NCBI RefSeq assembly: GCF_900114035.1
Contig: NZ_FORP01000002.1
Span: 124,001-188,000, forward strand
Length of the DNA: 64,000 bases
Reading direction: 5' to 3'
Source of the DNA: Amycolatopsis sacchari
GTDB lineage: Bacteria > Actinomycetota > Actinomycetes > Mycobacteriales > Pseudonocardiaceae
Shown here in pieces: positions 44,553-54,000 of this stretch; position 1 is the stretch's first letter; each line of letters starts with the position of its first letter. The position numbers and the translations under genes are program-made. The notes under the pieces were generated by a model, which had not been told where the DNA came from, made no database searches, and worked only from the letters and a program-made list of their open reading frames with translations.

Positions 44553-45350
44553 GTGAGATCGGGAAGCATCGCGGCCGCCTGCGCCGCACTGACCGTGGTC
44601 TGCCTGCCGGTGGTGGCGTCCGCCGCACCGGCGCAGGCCGACGCACCGGTGGCGTACGCCGTCACCGCCGCCTACGACGTGCCCGCGCTGGAGGGCACCG
44701 GCAACGACACCGCATCCATCGTGTTCCGGTCCCCTGGGGCGCCGGGGACCACCGGCGGCACGTTCGACGAGCAGTCACTGCCCGTCGGGCCGCTGTCGAC
44801 CGGCACGTCCTGGTTCCTCGACGTGAACCGGAAAGTGGGCTGGTTCGACGACTCGGTGCCGCCGGCGGGGGCCACCGCACCAACGTCCTACCAGTCCACG
44901 GCGACGCTGAGCGGCAGCGGGAGCGTGGACGCCCACGTGCGGGCGGACTACATGCTGGAGGCGCAGGGCGGGGCCCAGCACGTGTGGCTGTACCTGGACG
45001 ACGCGACGAGCATCGCGCAGTGCCCCGGGCTGCGCGGCACGGGAGGGAGCGGGCTGTGGGTCCGGCAGCCCGACGGCGCACTGGCGCGAGTTCCGCTGCC
45101 CTTGGACGAGCCGTACACCGTCCGCGACGTGCCGCTGCGACTGCCGCAGGTCACGGTGGCCGACCAGGACCTGCCGCAGTTCGCCGACATCTCCGTGCGC
45201 ACGGCGGGTCCTGGTGAACTCGTCGGCGCCGATGGCACCGTGGCCGCGGGCTGGCGGGTCGACGTGGACAGCTACGTGGTCGGGGCGAACGGACGCGAGG
45301 ACCGCGGCCACTCGGTGCTGGTCCTCGGCGGAGCCGCCTGCACCAGCTGA
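44553..45350 (+). CDS. Secreted protein of unknown function
   Basis: 265 aa from GTG with GAAGGAG upstream. Signal peptide 1-32 (IAAACAALTVVCLPVVASA, ending AQA). The mature part is strand-rich with two Cys (IAQCPGL, GAACTS) that could form a disulfide, and repeated glycine/serine loops, probably a beta-sandwich outside the cell. No domain is recognised. The 136 bases between it and the regulator show no further gene. Confidence 0.75.
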   Translation: MRSGSIAAACAALTVVCLPVVASAAPAQADAPVAYAVTAAYDVPALEGTGNDTASIVFRSPGAPGTTGGTFDEQSLPVGPLSTGTSWFLDVNRKVGWFDDSVPPAGATAPTSYQSTATLSGSGSVDAHVRADYMLEAQGGAQHVWLYLDDATSIAQCPGLRGTGGSGLWVRQPDGALARVPLPLDEPYTVRDVPLRLPQVTVADQDLPQFADISVRTAGPGELVGADGTVAAGWRVDVDSYVVGANGREDRGHSVLVLGGAACTS

Positions 45351-45363
45351 CCACCCGGCGACC

Positions 45364-45400
45364 GGTGGCGGCGCCGGCCCATCCCGACGACGCCGCCACC
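45364..45400. terminator. Hairpin between convergent genes
   Basis: GGTGGCGGCG (45364-45373) and CGCCGCCACC (45391-45400) form a perfect 10-base stem with a 17-base loop between the secreted-protein and acyl-CoA-synthetase stops, usable in both directions. Confidence 0.5.
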
Positions 45401-45432
45401 AGGTTCGTGGCGTGCGGCGACCAGCGCCAGGG

Positions 45433-47037
45433 CTAGGCCAGTTCCGTGCGCAGCACCTTGCCCGTCGCGTTGCGGGGCAACTGCTCCACGAACTCCACGT
45501 CCCTCGGCACCTTGTAGCGGGCCAGGTTCGACTTCACGTACTCGCGCACGGTTTCCGCGTCCAGGTCGCTGCCCTCGGCACGCACGACGAACGCCTTCAG
45601 CCGCTGCCCGAACTGCTCGTCCGGCACGCCGATCACCGCGGCCTCCAGCACGTCCGGCCGCTCCACCAGCAGGTTCTCCACCTCGACCGGGAACACGTTC
45701 TCCCCGCCGGACACGATCATCTCGTCGTCACGGCCGTCGATGAACAGCAAGCCGTTCTCGTCGAAATGCCCGACGTCACCGGTGGACAGCAGCCCGTCGA
45801 TCATCTCCTTCTGCCTGCCGTCGGTGTAGCCGTGGAAGCTCAGCCCGCTGCCAACGAACACCCGCCCCGTCACGCCGGGTTCGGTGATCCGCTGCCCCGC
45901 CGAGTCGTACAGCGCGACGCGGCAACCCACCGGCGACCGCCCCACCGTGCCCGGCGCCCGGCGCCAGTCCTCCGGCGTCGCGACCGTCGCGACCGCGACC
46001 TCCGTCGAGCCGTACAGGTTGTGGATCACGTCGCCGAACGCCTTCGTCGCCCGGTTGCCCAGGTCCGGCGACAACGCCGAGCCCGCGACGAAGATGATCC
46101 GCAGCGACGACGTGTCGTACCGGCTCAGCACCTCCGGGCCGAGGTCGACGATGCGCTGCAGCATCGTCGGCACCAGCACCAGTGCCGTGCACCCGTGCTC
46201 CTCGACGCCCTTCAGCGCCGCCTCCGGGTCGAACCGGCGGCGCATCACGACCTTGCACCCCAGCGCGTACGACAGGATGAACTGCGAAAGCCCGGTGCCG
46301 TGGAAGATCGGCGCGCCGAGGTACGTGCTTTCCCCCGCCCGCAGGGGAATCCGGTCCAGGAACTGCGCGGTGGAGAACAGCGACGTGTGATCGCGCGGCG
46401 CCCCCTTCGGTGTGCCGGTCGTCCCGCTCGTCAGCAGCACGAACCCGCCGCGGCGCGCCGGCGCGGGCACCGGCCGGTCGTCGGTGCTGGTGATCAGCTC
46501 GTCGAGGACCGGGATGCCGTCGAGCGCGTCGTCGGAGTCCACCCAGGCCAGGTACCTGTCGACGTCCGCGGGGATGTCGGAGAGCAGGTCGGTGAACTCC
46601 TGGTCGTACACGAGGGCACGCGCCTGCTCGCGCCGCACCACGTCGGCGAGCTGCCTGCGCCCGAAGCCGGTGTTCATCAACAGCAGCCGCGCGCCGAGCT
46701 TGCCCGCCGCGGCCATCGTCAGCACCAGGCCGCGGTGGTCGCGGCAGAGCGCGGCCATCACGGTCCCGGGCCTGATCCCGCGCCCGGCCCACGCGCGGGC
46801 GAGCGCGTTGGACTGGAGTTCGAGCTGCCGGAAGGTGAGCGGGCCCCGCTCGTCCACGAGACCGACCGCGTGCGGGCTGCGCCGGGCCGCGATCTGGGCC
46901 GCGGCGGCGAACGGGCCGATCCTGCGCATCGCGACGAGGGCTTGCAGCCCTTCGTCGATCCTCGGGAACGGGATGAGGCCCGCCTTCCACATGACCTCGA
47001 TGCTGCGGACCGTCTCCGTCACCTTACCGCCGAGCAT
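45433..47037 (-). CDS. AMP-dependent acyl-CoA synthetase/ligase
   Basis: 534 aa from ATG 47037 with GGAGG upstream. ANL superfamily: P-loop LLTSGTTGTPKGAPR, NLYGSTEVAVATVATP (A5), LLSTGDVGHFDENGLLFIDG (A7), GRDDEMIVSGGENVFPVEVE (A8) and the C-terminal lysine in RNATGKVLR. Activates a carboxylic acid, probably a medium/long fatty acid, to acyl-CoA through acyl-AMP; the exact chain length cannot be told. A perfect palindrome lies 21 bases upstream. Confidence 0.92.
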   Translation of the reverse strand: MLGGKVTETVRSIEVMWKAGLIPFPRIDEGLQALVAMRRIGPFAAAAQIAARRSPHAVGLVDERGPLTFRQLELQSNALARAWAGRGIRPGTVMAALCRDHRGLVLTMAAAGKLGARLLLMNTGFGRRQLADVVRREQARALVYDQEFTDLLSDIPADVDRYLAWVDSDDALDGIPVLDELITSTDDRPVPAPARRGGFVLLTSGTTGTPKGAPRDHTSLFSTAQFLDRIPLRAGESTYLGAPIFHGTGLSQFILSYALGCKVVMRRRFDPEAALKGVEEHGCTALVLVPTMLQRIVDLGPEVLSRYDTSSLRIIFVAGSALSPDLGNRATKAFGDVIHNLYGSTEVAVATVATPEDWRRAPGTVGRSPVGCRVALYDSAGQRITEPGVTGRVFVGSGLSFHGYTDGRQKEMIDGLLSTGDVGHFDENGLLFIDGRDDEMIVSGGENVFPVEVENLLVERPDVLEAAVIGVPDEQFGQRLKAFVVRAEGSDLDAETVREYVKSNLARYKVPRDVEFVEQLPRNATGKVLRTELA

Positions 47038-47057
47038 GGCACCTCCGTTGGGGCCGA

Positions 47058-47074
47058 CCGTACCGACGGTACGG
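47058..47074 (-). promoter_or_regulatory. Perfect 17-base palindromic operator before the acyl-CoA synthetase
   Basis: CCGTACC-GAC-GGTACGG is a perfect 7-base inverted repeat with a 3-base centre, 21 bases before the ATG of the acyl-CoA synthetase gene. Size and position fit a TetR-type repressor site, the usual control for fatty-acid genes in actinobacteria. The matching regulator is not adjacent. Confidence 0.55.
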
Positions 47075-47111
47075 ACGTTACCGGAGAGTAGGCCGGAGAC
47101 GGAACCGGTGC

Positions 47112-47441
47112 TCAGGCCGCGAAGGCGTGGAACGGCACCCGGGCGTCCACGGTGAAACGGGCCACGACCACGTCCTCGGCGGTCTCGATCGGCCCCGGCC
47201 GGTCGGGGTCGATCGTCGTGAGCAGCGGATATCCCTCGGTGCCGACGGGGCCGTAGCTGCGGCCCTTCTCCCAGTCGGACGCGGGGATGCCGTCGGGGGT
47301 GCGCCTGATGTAGGCGCACTCCTTGACGACCAGCGCGTTCTCCGGGTGCTCGCGCCCACCGGGCACGAACCAGTACATGAAGTGCGGCCTGCCCGCCATC
47401 TCGATCACGACCTCGATGTCGTTGCCTGCGGGGTATCTCAT
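47112..47441 (-). CDS. Small protein of unknown function, overlapping the GH25 gene
   Basis: 109 aa, ATG overlapping the GH25 stop by 4 bases (ATGA), so translated with it. Strand-rich N-terminus (EVVIEMAGRPHFMYWFVPGG), then ECAYIRRTPDGIPASDWEKG and DPDRPGPIETAEDVVVARF. No signal peptide, membrane helix or known motif. Coupling to a lysozyme-like gene suggests a related role such as immunity or regulation; that is speculative. Confidence 0.7.
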   Translation of the reverse strand: MRYPAGNDIEVVIEMAGRPHFMYWFVPGGREHPENALVVKECAYIRRTPDGIPASDWEKGRSYGPVGTEGYPLLTTIDPDRPGPIETAEDVVVARFTVDARVPFHAFAA

Positions 47442-48133
47442 CGGGCGTCCTCCAAGACGACGAGCGGTGCCCTGTCCGCGGCACCGAAGAGCGAGGCGAG
47501 CTGCTCCGGCGTGCCGCGGAAGGCGTTGGCGTCGTAAGGGCTCAGCGACGGGGCGCTCGCGGAGCTGGTGAACTGCAGCAGGAGCACCGGCAGCCCGCCG
47601 TAGCCGTCCCAGTACGAGGCGGGCACGTCCCGGTACTCGTCGAGGTAGCCGCCGGGGTCCAGGTCCGGGTAGCGGCTGGACCACAGCGGCGGCAGCCCGG
47701 CCAGCGACGGCGAACCCCAGCTCTGCCAGTACCAGCGGGGCAGGTACACCAGCGGCACCCGGTGGCCGCGGGCCCGCGCGCCGTCGACGAACTGGCGGGT
47801 CATCGCGAGCGTGGGCGCGGAGACGACCTGGCCGTCGGTGCCCTCGATGCGCTCCACGTCCGGGATCAACGCCATGCTCTCCGGCACCGTGCGGTCGACC
47901 GCGTCGAGGTGCTCCTCGACGGAGTACCGGCTGTCGAGGAACCAGTACGCGGCGGTGATCATGCCCGCCGCGGCCGAGCGGCCGCTGTTGGCCGCGAACT
48001 TGTCGTCGGCCCAGTTGCCCTGGCCCGCCTTGTGGATCGCGAACCGGAGCCCCTCGCGGTACAGGGCGGCGAAGTCGACATCGCCCTGGTGGTGGCTGGT
48101 GTCGCTGCCGAACGTCGTGCCTGCTGGATCCAA
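47438..48133 (-). CDS. GH25-type lysozyme-like protein
   Basis: 231 aa from TTG with GAGGAGG upstream. GH25 barrel signs: an opening SDTSHHQGDVDFAALY with the catalytic-face Asp, AIHKAGQGNWADDKFAANS, AAYWFLDSRYS, and IPDVERIEG where the family carries its acidic pair. Such enzymes cut beta-1,4 bonds in peptidoglycan. There is no signal peptide, so export needs another route or the protein acts inside. Divergent from the DNA polymerase gene. Confidence 0.78.
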   Translation of the reverse strand: MDPAGTTFGSDTSHHQGDVDFAALYREGLRFAIHKAGQGNWADDKFAANSGRSAAAGMITAAYWFLDSRYSVEEHLDAVDRTVPESMALIPDVERIEGTDGQVVSAPTLAMTRQFVDGARARGHRVPLVYLPRWYWQSWGSPSLAGLPPLWSSRYPDLDPGGYLDEYRDVPASYWDGYGGLPVLLLQFTSSASAPSLSPYDANAFRGTPEQLASLFGAADRAPLVVLEDAR

Positions 48134-48242
48134 GGGTCCTCCTCGTGGTGCGTCGGTGGGTCACCGTGCACACGTATCCGGTGGCCCGCCGGTTGAACCC
48201 GCGGATACGAAAACTGTCGGTGGTGTGGCGCAGAATCGGAAG

Positions 48243-49877
48243 GTGCACATCTTCGTCGGACAGGAGGAGGGCGGTCGTTTCGACGTGCTGACCCCGTCCG
48301 GCCGGCGTGCGCTCGACCTGGCCGGGCTCGCCGAGTTCGAGCGTGAGCACCGGCCGCGGTGGGTGTTCCCGTCGGTGGAGCGGGGCTACCCGGCGTTCGT
48401 GAGGGGCGGGTTGCGCGTGAGCCGGTGCCACGACCTGTCCCTCGCCGAGGGGCTGCTGCTGGCGCACGAGGGCACGGGCGGGCCACGGGGGCTGGCGGCG
48501 GCGTTTGCCAGGGCGAACGGGCTCGAACCGCCGCCGGACGAGCCGGCGCACGCCGACGTGCAGCCCGCCCTGTTCGAGACGCGTGGTTCCGGGCTGCCGG
48601 ACGGGGTTTCGGTGGTGGACGCGGCGAAGGCGGTGCTGGCCGAGCAGGAGCGGCGGATCCGGCGGTGCGAGCAGCCGGAGCGGATGCGGTTGCTGGTCGC
48701 GGCGGAGTCGGCGAGCGCGCTGGCCGCGGCGGAGATGTCCGCCGACGGGCTGCCGTGGCGGGCGGACGTGCACGACGCGTTGCTGACGGAGCTGCTGGGC
48801 CCGCGCGTGCCCGCCGGGCAGCGGCCGAAGAAGCTGGTCGAGCTGGCGGCCAGGGTCAGCGAGGCGTTCGGCGGCAAACCGGTCAACCCGGACAGCCCGG
48901 CGACGATCGTGCGGGCGTTCGGCCGCGAGGGCATCTCGATCCCGTCGGCGCGGGCCCACGTGATCCGCAAGATCGACCACCCCGCGGTGCCGCCGCTGCT
49001 GGAGTACCGCGAGCTGTCGCGGATGTACTCGGCGAACGGCTGGGCGTGGCTGGAGGAGTGGGTGCACGACGGGCGGTTCCGGCCGTCGTGGGTCGTCGGC
49101 GGGGTGGTGTCGGGGCGCTGGGCGAGCCAGGGCGGTGGGGCGCTGCAGATCCCGAAGACGCTGCGGGTGTGCGTGCGGGCGGATCCGGGCTGGAAGCTCG
49201 TGGTGGCCGATGCGGCGCAGCTGGAGCCGCGGATCCTCGCCGCGTTGTCGGGTGACCGGCGGTTGGCGGAGGTCTCGGCTTCGACGGATCTGTATGCCCG
49301 CCTGGCGGAGGCGATGTTCCCGGTGCTGGACGAGAAGTCGCGTGGCCGGGCGAAGATCGCGATGCTGTCCGCGATGTACGGCGGCACGGCCGGTGAGGCC
49401 GCGTCGCTGCTCGCGTTGCTGCGTCAGCGTTTCCCGGACGCGGTGTCCTATGTGGAGGTTGCCGCGCAGGCGGGTGAGCGCGGGGAGCGCGTGCGGTCGC
49501 GGCTGGGCCGGACGTCACCGGCGCCGTCGGAGGCGTGGCGGGCGCTGACGGGCGCGGCGGAGGACGACGGCAGGGCGCGGCAGGCGTCCCGGAACTGGGG
49601 CCGGTTCACGCGGAACTTCGTGGTGCAGGCCAGCGCGGCGGACTTCACGGCGGTGATGCTGGCAACGCTGCGGCAGCGGCTGCCCTCGCCCGCGCACCTG
49701 GTGTTCTTCCAGCACGACGAGGTGATCGTGCACGCCCCGGACGACGTGGCGGGCGAGATCCCGGCGATGATCGAAGCCGCGATGCGCGAGGCGTCGGCGC
49801 TCATGTTCGGCCCGCGGTGCCCCGTGCACTTCCCCATGCACACCGCGGTAGTGGACGTCTACGCCGACGCGAAGTGA
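48243..49877 (+). CDS. Family-A DNA polymerase-like protein with exonuclease-like N-terminus
   Basis: 544 aa from GTG 48243 (GTG 48225 also in frame, and a leaderless start is possible). The C-terminal two thirds is a Pol I palm/fingers: motif A VVADAAQLEPRILAALSG, motif B (RGRAKIAMLSAMYGGTAG) and motif C VFFQHDEVIVHAP. The N-terminal ~180 residues correspond to the 3'-5' exonuclease fold, but the DEDD acids are not evident. This architecture is the actinobacterial "bifunctional 3'-5' exonuclease/DNA polymerase", shorter than PolA and without the 5' nuclease. Probably a repair or accessory polymerase. Confidence 0.87.
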   Translation: MHIFVGQEEGGRFDVLTPSGRRALDLAGLAEFEREHRPRWVFPSVERGYPAFVRGGLRVSRCHDLSLAEGLLLAHEGTGGPRGLAAAFARANGLEPPPDEPAHADVQPALFETRGSGLPDGVSVVDAAKAVLAEQERRIRRCEQPERMRLLVAAESASALAAAEMSADGLPWRADVHDALLTELLGPRVPAGQRPKKLVELAARVSEAFGGKPVNPDSPATIVRAFGREGISIPSARAHVIRKIDHPAVPPLLEYRELSRMYSANGWAWLEEWVHDGRFRPSWVVGGVVSGRWASQGGGALQIPKTLRVCVRADPGWKLVVADAAQLEPRILAALSGDRRLAEVSASTDLYARLAEAMFPVLDEKSRGRAKIAMLSAMYGGTAGEAASLLALLRQRFPDAVSYVEVAAQAGERGERVRSRLGRTSPAPSEAWRALTGAAEDDGRARQASRNWGRFTRNFVVQASAADFTAVMLATLRQRLPSPAHLVFFQHDEVIVHAPDDVAGEIPAMIEAAMREASALMFGPRCPVHFPMHTAVVDVYADAK

Positions 49878-49894
49878 GGGGCTGGTCGTAGGGG

Positions 49895-50830
49895 TTAGTG
49901 AGTCCTAACGGATGCACGTGTCTCTCGTCGCTTTCCCTGTGGGTCCGTCCATTCGACCACACACATCGCGGAACCAGGGGAACCCATAGCCTGCAACAAC
50001 TCGTAACTTACTGATCCACGAGGGGGTAACACCTTTACAACTTCCGCCTCATCAGCCAATAAGTCGAAGTTGTCCTGGGGGTTACCGTCACCGTCCTCAT
50101 AACGGTAACTGACATCAGTAACAGGCTTGTTCAGGTTACTTTCCAAGACCAAGCTCCATCGACGCTTGGTCCTCAATCGGCCTCTACTGTCGGTCTCAGC
50201 CGATTCCGTAACCTCGATCCTTGGCCACACTCCTTCGGCAGGATCAGGCTCAACAGCCGCAAGGTCCTGCTGCAAGCTCGGCGCTTCTCGCTTCAAAGCA
50301 GCATCGGCTTCACGGCGATACTTGGTCGCCATACGCGCGAGAAGACCGGAGACGACTTCACTCAACTTTTCGACGCTGTCATAATCTGCAATGAAAGCCT
50401 CCCTTCCAAGTTCTGCAATATATTTTTCCAAGGCCTGCCGCTGCTCAAGGGCATCACTACCAATCAAGGGGGTGCGCTCGCACCTATTCAGCAGAACAGC
50501 TACATCTTTGCCCTGCGCCCGAAGTCGAGCGACCTCTTCGGCAGTTCCGGAAGGATGATCCGGAGTCGGAGTACCCAAGCGATCAGTGAAAACAACGACA
50601 CCCAGATCAGACTCATCGACTATTTGCTCGTTGAGAACCGACTGCGCGTACTCGCCGAACGCCGGTGTCCCACCTTCACGCCAATCGGTTGTACTGAAGT
50701 GGATACCGAAGATTCGCCCTTGGAGATTATTCCACATGCGCACTGCACGTAAAACTACCTCACGATGGCCCGCTGGTAAATCACTTGGACTGGAAACAAG
50801 AACCTGAAGCACCAGCGCGTTATATGACAC
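49895..50830 (-). CDS. DUF4062/TIR-like protein in an A/T-rich patch
   Basis: 311 aa from GTG with GGAGG 6 bases upstream. Residues ~5-115 resemble DUF4062-type domains: LVLQVLVSSPSDLPAGHREV, LNEQIVDESDLGVVVFTDRLG and GKDVAVLLNRC, a Rossmann-like fold related to TIR. A coiled central helix (~150-175) is followed by a strand-rich C-terminal domain (WSLVLESNLNKPVTDVSYRYE). DUF4062 domains occur in prokaryotic defence and signalling proteins. The gene is visibly poorer in G+C than its neighbours, with AAT/TTT codons, consistent with recent transfer. Confidence 0.75.
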   Translation of the reverse strand: MSYNALVLQVLVSSPSDLPAGHREVVLRAVRMWNNLQGRIFGIHFSTTDWREGGTPAFGEYAQSVLNEQIVDESDLGVVVFTDRLGTPTPDHPSGTAEEVARLRAQGKDVAVLLNRCERTPLIGSDALEQRQALEKYIAELGREAFIADYDSVEKLSEVVSGLLARMATKYRREADAALKREAPSLQQDLAAVEPDPAEGVWPRIEVTESAETDSRGRLRTKRRWSLVLESNLNKPVTDVSYRYEDGDGNPQDNFDLLADEAEVVKVLPPRGSVSYELLQAMGSPGSAMCVVEWTDPQGKRRETRASVRTH

Positions 50831-50935
50831 GATCGACCTCCAGAAAAAGAATCTGACCGAGGACAAGACTACCGGCGATCGTTCCATAGACCCGTCGGGG
50901 GTCAACGTAAAGCTTCAACATACTGTTGGTTAGAC

Positions 50936-50958
50936 AAGAAAAGAGCCGCTTTGCGGCT
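50936..50958 (-). terminator. Rho-independent terminator after hrpA
   Basis: On the minus strand, AGCCGC-AAA-GCGGCT (50944-50958) is followed by CTTTTCTT, giving a 6-base stem, 3-base loop and U-rich run. It lies 108 bases beyond the hrpA stop and ahead of the DUF4062-like gene. Confidence 0.6.
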
Positions 50959-51065
50959 GGTTCGCAATCCGTCTAGTCTTGCAGTCGCCCCCGCGGCGCA
51001 GGCTGTCCCAACGATCGCCACAATGCGGCCACAGTGGAATTTGCTCAGCGCCCCGACGCCTGGCA

Positions 51066-54000
51066 TCAAGCCGCGGCGTCGAGGGCCTTCAGGATCCGCT
51101 TCGCGGACACCGGGTGCGCCGTGCCGAGCGTCTGCGCGAAGTAGCTCACCCGCAGCTCCTCCAGCATCCAGCGCACCTCGACCAGCTCCGGCCCCGGCTG
51201 GACGCCCGGCGGCAGCGCCGCCACCGCCCGCTCGTACTCCTCCCGCAGCCACCGCACATCACGCAGCAGCTCGACGTCCTTCGCCGCCGCGTTCGCCAGC
51301 TTGTCGATGCGGCGCTCGATCGCCCGCAGGTAACGCACCAGGTTCGGCAGCCGGTCGTACCCCGTCGCCGTCACGAAACCCGGGAACACCAGCGCGTCGA
51401 GCTGGGCGCGGATGTCCGCGAGCGACTCCGCGGGGCCACGGGCGTCCGCCAGTCGCGTTTCCACGTCGTTCGCGGCCCTGAGAATCTGCTCCACTTCGGA
51501 CAGTACAACCAGGACGGCCGGGTTCACGCTGCCCCGCACCTTCTCCAGCAGCACCGCGAACCCCGCCTCGTCCCACGACGGGCCACCGTTGTCGGCCATC
51601 AGCTTGTCGACCGCGCAGTCCACGCAGTCCTCCAGCAACCCCGCGACGCTGCCGTGCGGATTGCGGCCCAGCACCAGTTTCGCGTTGTTCGACAGATTGC
51701 GGTTGATGAACTTCATCGGCGACGGCAGGTTCAGCCGCAACAGCTTCCGCGTGCCCAGCCACATCTGCTGCCGCTGCTCGACCGGTGTGTCGAGCATCCG
51801 CACCGCCACCGACGAACCCTCGTCGACGAGCGCGGGAAACGCTTTCACCTCATGCCCGCGGCGCGTGCTCGCGAACACCTTGGGCAGCTCCCCGAACGCG
51901 GGCTTCGTCAACCCCTCACGCTCGATGCTGTTGGCGGCCCGGGAAATCGTCTCGCGCACCTTGCCGCTCAACGACCGCTTCAGCGCGAGCAGGTCCTTGC
52001 CCTCGGCGAGCCTGCGGCCCCGCTCGTCGACGACGCGGAACGTCATCCGCAGGTGCTCCGGCACGGCCGCGAGCTGCCACGCGTCCGGCGGCACCGGCAC
52101 GCCACGCAGGTCCTCCAGCTCCCCCGCCAGCACGTCGAGCAGCGGCCCGTCCGCCGGGGAAACCCTGGACAGCACGTACTTCGCCGTGTCCGGCGCCGGG
52201 ACGAAGTTGCGCCTCAGCTGCTTGGGCAACGACTTGATCAACGCCGTCACCAGCTCCTCGCGCAACCCCGGCACCTGCCAGTCGAAGCCGTCGGGCGTGA
52301 TCTGGTTCAGCACCGGGAGTGGGATGTGGACGGTCACGCCGTCGGCGTCGGCGCCCGGCTCGAACTGGTACGTCAACGCGAGCCGCTGTGAGCCCTGCGT
52401 CCACGTGTCCGGGTAGTCGGACTCGCGCACCGCGTCCGCGGCCTCGGTGACCAGCATCGCCTTCTCGAAGTTGAGCAGGTCGGGCTGGGTGCGCCGCGTC
52501 TTCTTCCACCAGGTGTCGAAATGCCGCCCCGACACCACTTCTTCGCCGACGCGCTGGTCGTAGAACTCGAACAGCGTCTGGTCGTCCACCAGCAGGTCGC
52601 GGCGGCGGGCCCGGTTCTCCAGGTCCTCGACCTCGTCGAGCAGCGCACGGTTGGCCGCGAAGAACTCGTGCCGCGTGTCCCAGTCGCCCTCGACCAGCGC
52701 GTGCCGGATGAACAGCTCCCGCGACAGCTCCGGGTCGATGCGCCCGTAGTTCACCTTGCGCCCCACCACGAGCGGCACGCCGTACAACGTCACGCGCTCG
52801 CTCGCCACCACCGCGGCGCGCTTGCGTTCCCAGTGCGGCTCGGAATACGTGCGCTTCACCAGGTGCCCGGCGAGCGGCTCGACCCACTCCGGTTCGATCC
52901 GCGCGTTCACCCGTGCCCACAGCCGGGAGGTCTCGACCAGTTCGGCCGAGACCAGCCAGCGCGGCTGCTTCTTGAACAACGCCGAGCCCGGGAACACCGC
53001 GAACCGCGCACCCCGGGCGCCCAGGTAGTCACCCTTCTCCGGGTCCTTCAGCCCGACGTGCGACAGCAGCCCGGCGAGCAGCGAGATGTGCACGTTCTGC
53101 GGGTCGGCGGGCTCGCTGTTGAGCGTGATGCCGAGCGGTTTCGCGAGCTGGCGGAGCTGGCTGTAGATGTCCTGCCACTCACGCACGCGCAGGTAGTTGA
53201 GGAACTCGTTGCGGCACAACCTGCGGAACTGGTTGCCGGACAACGCTTTCTGCTGCTCCCGCAGGTACTCCCACAGGTTCAGGTACGCCAGGAAGTCCGA
53301 CGTCTTGTCGGCGAACCGGGCGTGCTGCTGCTGCGCGGCCTCCTGCCTGTCGGCGGGCCGCTCGCGCGGGTCCTGGATGGACAGTGCGGCGGCGATGATC
53401 ATCACCTCGCGCACGCACCCGTTCTTCGCGGCCTCCAGCACCATCCGGCCCAGCCGCGGGTCCACCGGCAGCTGCGCGAGCTGACGGCCGACCTCGGTGA
53501 GCTTGTCCCCGTCGAACGCGCCCAGCTCCTGCAGCAGCTGCTTGCCGTCGGTGATCTGCCTGCGGTCCGGCGCCTCGACGAAGGGGAACGCGGCGATGTC
53601 GCCGAGCCCGAGGGCGGTCATCTGCAGGATGACCGACGCGAGGTTGGTCCGCAGGATCTCCGGATCGGTGAACTCCGGGCGCGACTCGAAGTCCGCCTCG
53701 GTGTACAGGCGGATGCAGATACCGTCCGACGTACGCCCGCAGCGGCCCTTCCGCTGGTTCGCCGAAGCCTGCGAGATCGGCTCGATCGGCAGCCGCTGCA
53801 CCTTCGTGCGGTGGCTGTAGCGGGAAATGCGCGCCGTGCCCGGGTCGATCACGTACTTGATGCCCGGCACGGTCAGCGACGTCTCGGCGACGTTCGTCGC
53901 GAGCACGATGCGCCGCCCGGTGTGCCGCTGGAACACGCGATGCTGGTCCGCCGCCGACAACCGCGCGTACAGCGGCAGGATCTCCGTGTTCGGCCGGTCC

